This document shows positions 6,531 to 8,776 of a stretch of DNA of 8,776 bases, piece by piece. The translations under genes and the position numbers were made by a program. This DNA is from Vampirovibrionales bacterium (GTDB taxonomy: Bacteria; Cyanobacteriota; Vampirovibrionia; Vampirovibrionales; JAGQHJ01). Position 1 is the stretch's first letter. The number at the start of each line of letters is the position of its first letter. The DNA is taken from contig JANWKX010000126.1 of NCBI GenBank assembly GCA_025451145.1, forward strand, positions 1-8,776, read 5' to 3'. Below the pieces are notes generated by a model. The model saw only the letters and a program-made list of their open reading frames with translations. It made no database searches and was not told where the DNA came from.

Positions 6531-6679
6531 TCAAAGTGGTAGGAGAGGCAATAGGTTTAGGCATGGGAGGAACGCCTTAAACGTTATTCAAATCTTAAAT
6601 TAAGATGAAGGCTATCAATAGAATTGCAATCATCTGTTTTAATCACATGTGAGGCGTCAAGACAGTCTAAGAGAATTTT
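6531..6679 (+). other. 149-nt gene-free stretch between fliF and the fliG-like gene, with two inverted repeats
   Basis: Contains a bulged hairpin candidate GTTTAGGC (6555-6562) with GCCTTAAAC (6574-6582) around an 11-nt loop, and an exact 15-nt palindrome ATCTTAA-A-TTAAGAT (6592-6606). Just after the palindrome, TAGAAT (6619-6624) matches a sigma-70 -10 box at five of six positions, but no good -35 box lies 16-18 nt before it. No T run follows the hairpin. An internal promoter with an operator-like palindrome is possible; evidence is thin. Confidence 0.35.
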
Positions 6680-7753
6680 ATGGGTATAGAAGCCATCGAT
6701 TATCAATCTATCATCCATCAGCAGATTAGCTTGCTGATGGATTCTTGGCGCCAAGCTGGGCTATCGGAATCAGAGATTCAGGAAGCGGCATCCCAGTTCT
6801 TTAATATGGGCCTGATTGCCTCTCAACAGGTTCAGCAAGAAGGGGGTGTCCAGCCGGAAGGTCAAACCGAAAAAATTCTCTATACAGAAGACTCAGCCAC
6901 GAGAGTTATCACGCAGTTTTTGGAAGGATTGGGCACAGGCTTAATCAAAGCCCATGAACAACGTTTGCCCAGCCAGGAACGCTGGCAACTAATGCAGGAA
7001 GTCGCCTTTCATGTGTTTGAGCAGAGTAAACAACTGATTGTGGCCACAATGGGCCAGGATTTGACTCCGGATATTCAGCTTCCCAAGGATCAACTTTTAG
7101 GTTTACTCAACCATACGGCAACCGAAGCGCTTCTGTATTACTTGAACGAGTATGAAAAGAAGAATGGTCCCATCGCCCGGATGGAAGAGGCTTTTCTGCA
7201 AGACGCTATCGCCTCAATGTCTCTTCCCGGAATGTCGCTTGAACCAGGAGCAGAGGAGCTTATCAATGCCCCTGTTGCACCGATGGCTCCGCCTATTGCC
7301 CAACCTTCAGAAGTCCATTATAAATTCGCGGCCATTGGTCTATTGTTAGGGAGTCTGCCCATTCCCAAGCAACAATCCATTTTGTCCGCCTTTCGACCAG
7401 AAGAACAACAGATTATTAACCAATATCGCAATCCGGATGTGGTGGCCGCCAGCTTGGATTTAAATCGGGTGGCCGAGTACCTGAAGCATTTCAAGAGCAA
7501 GCTGGGCAGAAGCAGCAGCCAAAAACCAGTTGCCGGAAAAGATTACTCCTCTCCCTTGATCAAGGCCATTCAAAAGATTCCGCCTCAACGACTGGAACGC
7601 CTGTTTCAACAGGAAAGACCACTGGTGCGTGGTTACATTCGCCAATGTATCTCCAAGGATGGTCAGGGTGAACATCAACTGCCTCCGGGTGTTGAAGAAA
7701 GCCTCTTACTGTATCTGGAACGTAACTTCCCGGAAGTGGCAGGCACCCTATGA
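6680..7753 (+). CDS. Divergent FliG-like protein lacking the C-terminal torque domain
   Basis: A 357-residue protein in the fliG slot (after fliF, before fliH). Residues 1-200 are Gln-rich and mostly helical, resemble nothing I recognise, and end in a Pro/Ala linker (196-210). Residues 214-275 read like the FliG N-domain: KFAAIGLLLGSLPIPKQQSI, then RPEEQQII, then DLNRVAEYLKHFKSKL, paralleling the family's KaAilLLsL, dPEEvxxI and the VLxEFxxxl helix. Residues 290-350 read like the start of the middle domain, LERLFQQERPLVRGYI, where ERPL replaces the conserved EHPQ. The gene stops there: there is no room for the C-terminal domain whose charged helix contacts the stator in canonical FliG (about 330 residues). 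The assignment rests on position and weak pattern similarity, so it is inference. ATG 6680 is forced upstream by an in-frame stop at 6668-6670 and has a weak AAGAGA site. It overlaps fliH by 4 nt. Confidence 0.55.
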   Translation: MGIEAIDYQSIIHQQISLLMDSWRQAGLSESEIQEAASQFFNMGLIASQQVQQEGGVQPEGQTEKILYTEDSATRVITQFLEGLGTGLIKAHEQRLPSQERWQLMQEVAFHVFEQSKQLIVATMGQDLTPDIQLPKDQLLGLLNHTATEALLYYLNEYEKKNGPIARMEEAFLQDAIASMSLPGMSLEPGAEELINAPVAPMAPPIAQPSEVHYKFAAIGLLLGSLPIPKQQSILSAFRPEEQQIINQYRNPDVVAASLDLNRVAEYLKHFKSKLGRSSSQKPVAGKDYSSPLIKAIQKIPPQRLERLFQQERPLVRGYIRQCISKDGQGEHQLPPGVEESLLLYLERNFPEVAGTL

Positions 7754-8442
7754 TTATCAAGAAGAAACATGCCAACCTGCCAGATACACCGATAGGGCGC
7801 CCAAGCGCTTCCCAGCTTGGTACGGATGAAGAAACGGTAGCATATTCTGAAGAGGAAGTTCTGGCCGGTCGGGCCCAAAACCGTAGACGAAATGACCGTC
7901 GTCAAGGCTACCGCCGTATTGAGGATCAGGAGCTCATTTCCAGAGCCCATGAAGAGGCCAATGCCATTCGGGAAAAGGCCCATCAAGAGGGATTTCAGGA
8001 GGGGTTGGATAAAGCGCAGGAGGTGATTGAATCCTTACAGGAGACCATTCAATCCTTTCTCAATGCCAAGGAAGAGGCTTATATCTCGGCATCCAGTGAT
8101 TTGGCAGCCATGGCGGTTGATATTGCAGAGCAACTCATTAAAACCGAAGTGTCATGCGATGATACCCTGGTCTTAAAAATGGTTCACAGTACCATTGCCA
8201 AAGTTGGCCGGGATCAAAAAAGCATTACCATTAAAGTGAATCCCATTGATCAAGACCTTGTGAAAGCGGAAATGAGAGACAATCGGCAGATCTCGGAAGC
8301 CGTTGAGATTTTAGTGGTAGAGGATACCAGCGTCGAGCCGGGCAGTTGCATGGTTGAAACCCATGCAGGTCAGGTGGATGCTCGTTTCAGCACCCAACTG
8401 GAGATTTTAAAACGGTTGCTCAGTAGTGGAGGGCGGTATTAG
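7750..8442 (+). CDS. fliH: Flagellar assembly/export protein FliH
   Basis: A 230-residue protein of the FliH family, the peripheral stalk-like partner that binds and regulates the export ATPase FliI at the cytoplasmic face of the basal body. The N-terminal third is charged, with an arginine-rich patch at 41-56 (RAQNRRRNDRRQGYRR). A long helix follows, with AHQEGFQEGLDKAQEVIESL (77-96), the glycine-spaced repeat-like helix typical of FliH. The C-terminal FliH domain shows DIAEQLIKTEV (124-134), KVNPIDQDLV (162-171) and VEPGSCMVETHAGQVDAR (195-212). The tryptophans that anchor enteric FliH to the export gate are absent; I see no Trp at all. Start ATG overlaps the stop of the upstream gene (ATGA), indicating translational coupling. 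FliI is not next door; flhA follows directly. Confidence 0.9.
   Translation: MIIKKKHANLPDTPIGRPSASQLGTDEETVAYSEEEVLAGRAQNRRRNDRRQGYRRIEDQELISRAHEEANAIREKAHQEGFQEGLDKAQEVIESLQETIQSFLNAKEEAYISASSDLAAMAVDIAEQLIKTEVSCDDTLVLKMVHSTIAKVGRDQKSITIKVNPIDQDLVKAEMRDNRQISEAVEILVVEDTSVEPGSCMVETHAGQVDARFSTQLEILKRLLSSGGRY
8428..8433 (+). promoter_or_regulatory. Ribosome binding site for the GTG start of flhA
   Basis: GGAGGG within the last codons of fliH, 8 nt before GTG 8442. It supports the GTG start overlapping the fliH stop by one base (TAGTG). Confidence 0.7.
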
Positions 8443-8776
8443 TGGCCGGTCCACAACAGCAAACGTTTGCCATTCCGCCTATCAGCGAACTTTTCCTGGG
8501 GGCGATGGTCCTTTCGCTGGTCTTGATCATCATCATGCCACTGCCGGATTGGCTCATCGACTTGGCCATTAGCTTTAATCTTTCCATGGGCATCATTTTG
8601 ATTATGATGTCCTTGTACGTTGAAAAACCGCTGGATATTGCGGCCTTTCCGTCCATTATTTTGGTCGGCACCCTGCTTCGTCTGGCTTTGGGGATTGCCT
8701 CAACCCGAGCCATTCTCTCAAGAGGAGATGCCGGGCATGTGATTCTGGCATTCGGTCACTTCGTCACCGGCGGTAA
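8442..8776 (+). CDS. flhA: Flagellar export gate protein FlhA, N-terminal part (3' end outside window)
   Basis: The frame is open from GTG 8442 to the window edge, giving 111 complete residues of a protein that is usually near 690. It is the integral-membrane core of the type III export gate, coupling proton flow to secretion. Membrane helices are seen at about 17-33 (ending IIIMPLPDWL, the conserved PLP turn) and 37-58. The family's hallmark segment follows: AAFPSIILVGTLLRLALG (67-84), then IASTRAIL (85-92) and GDAGHVILAFGHFVTGG (95-111). This block is shared with the injectisome homologue SctV, but the flagellar context decides for FlhA. The gene overlaps fliH by one base and has a strong ribosome site inside it, so it belongs to the same transcript. 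It was missed as a complete open frame only because it runs off the window. Confidence 0.95.
   Translation, partial: MAGPQQQTFAIPPISELFLGAMVLSLVLIIIMPLPDWLIDLAISFNLSMGIILIMMSLYVEKPLDIAAFPSIILVGTLLRLALGIASTRAILSRGDAGHVILAFGHFVTGG

Noticed and set aside
6610..6627. Sigma-54-type GG...GC promoter before the fliG-like gene
   Set aside because: The GG and GC are 14 nt apart instead of the required 10, and the flanking consensus is poor.
8442..8776. Virulence type III secretion gate SctV instead of FlhA
   Set aside because: The visible part cannot separate the two by itself, but the surrounding fliE, fliF, fliH and flg rod genes make flagellar FlhA far more likely.

Overview
This window is a piece of a bacterial chromosome dominated by a flagellar basal-body and export cluster, all on the + strand from about 1387 to the right edge. 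I cannot fix the lineage from the sequence alone. Base composition looks balanced, Shine-Dalgarno sites are clear, and the Flg/Fli proteins are recognisable but divergent. A loose guess is an under-studied phylum, for example a non-photosynthetic relative of cyanobacteria, but this is speculation.

Left edge (1-1159): the 3' end of a class I SAM-dependent methyltransferase (+ strand, cut by the window edge) converges, with a 7-nt spacer, on a GNAT-family acetyltransferase gene (- strand). Neither has an evident tie to the flagellum. The 227-nt region 1160-1386 separates the divergent acetyltransferase and flagellar units. It holds a perfect 9-bp AT-rich inverted repeat followed by a T run, either an operator or a weak terminator.

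Rod block (1387-4627): flgF-like, flgG-like, flgB, flgC, a lytic transglycosylase and fliE, with gaps of 7 to 37 nt, so very probably one operon. FlgB, FlgC, FlgF and FlgG build the axial rod, FliE joins the rod to the MS ring, and the transglycosylase is well placed to open the peptidoglycan for the growing rod.

MS-ring and export block (4869-8776): after a 241-nt gap comes fliF (MS ring). After a further 149-nt gap comes a gene in the fliG position whose product looks like an unusual, C-terminally shortened FliG. fliH (export ATPase regulator) then overlaps it by 4 nt, and flhA (export gate, cut by the right edge) overlaps fliH by 1 nt. fliI, fliM and fliN, the hook genes and the ring genes are not in the window.

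The most interesting point is the fliG-position protein. It has about 200 unrecognised N-terminal residues, then what I read as a FliG N-domain and the beginning of a middle domain with a degraded EHPQ motif, and no room for the torque-generating C-terminal domain. The upstream FliF keeps a plausible FliG-binding tail behind a glutamine-rich linker. This suggests an altered switch or rotor connection.
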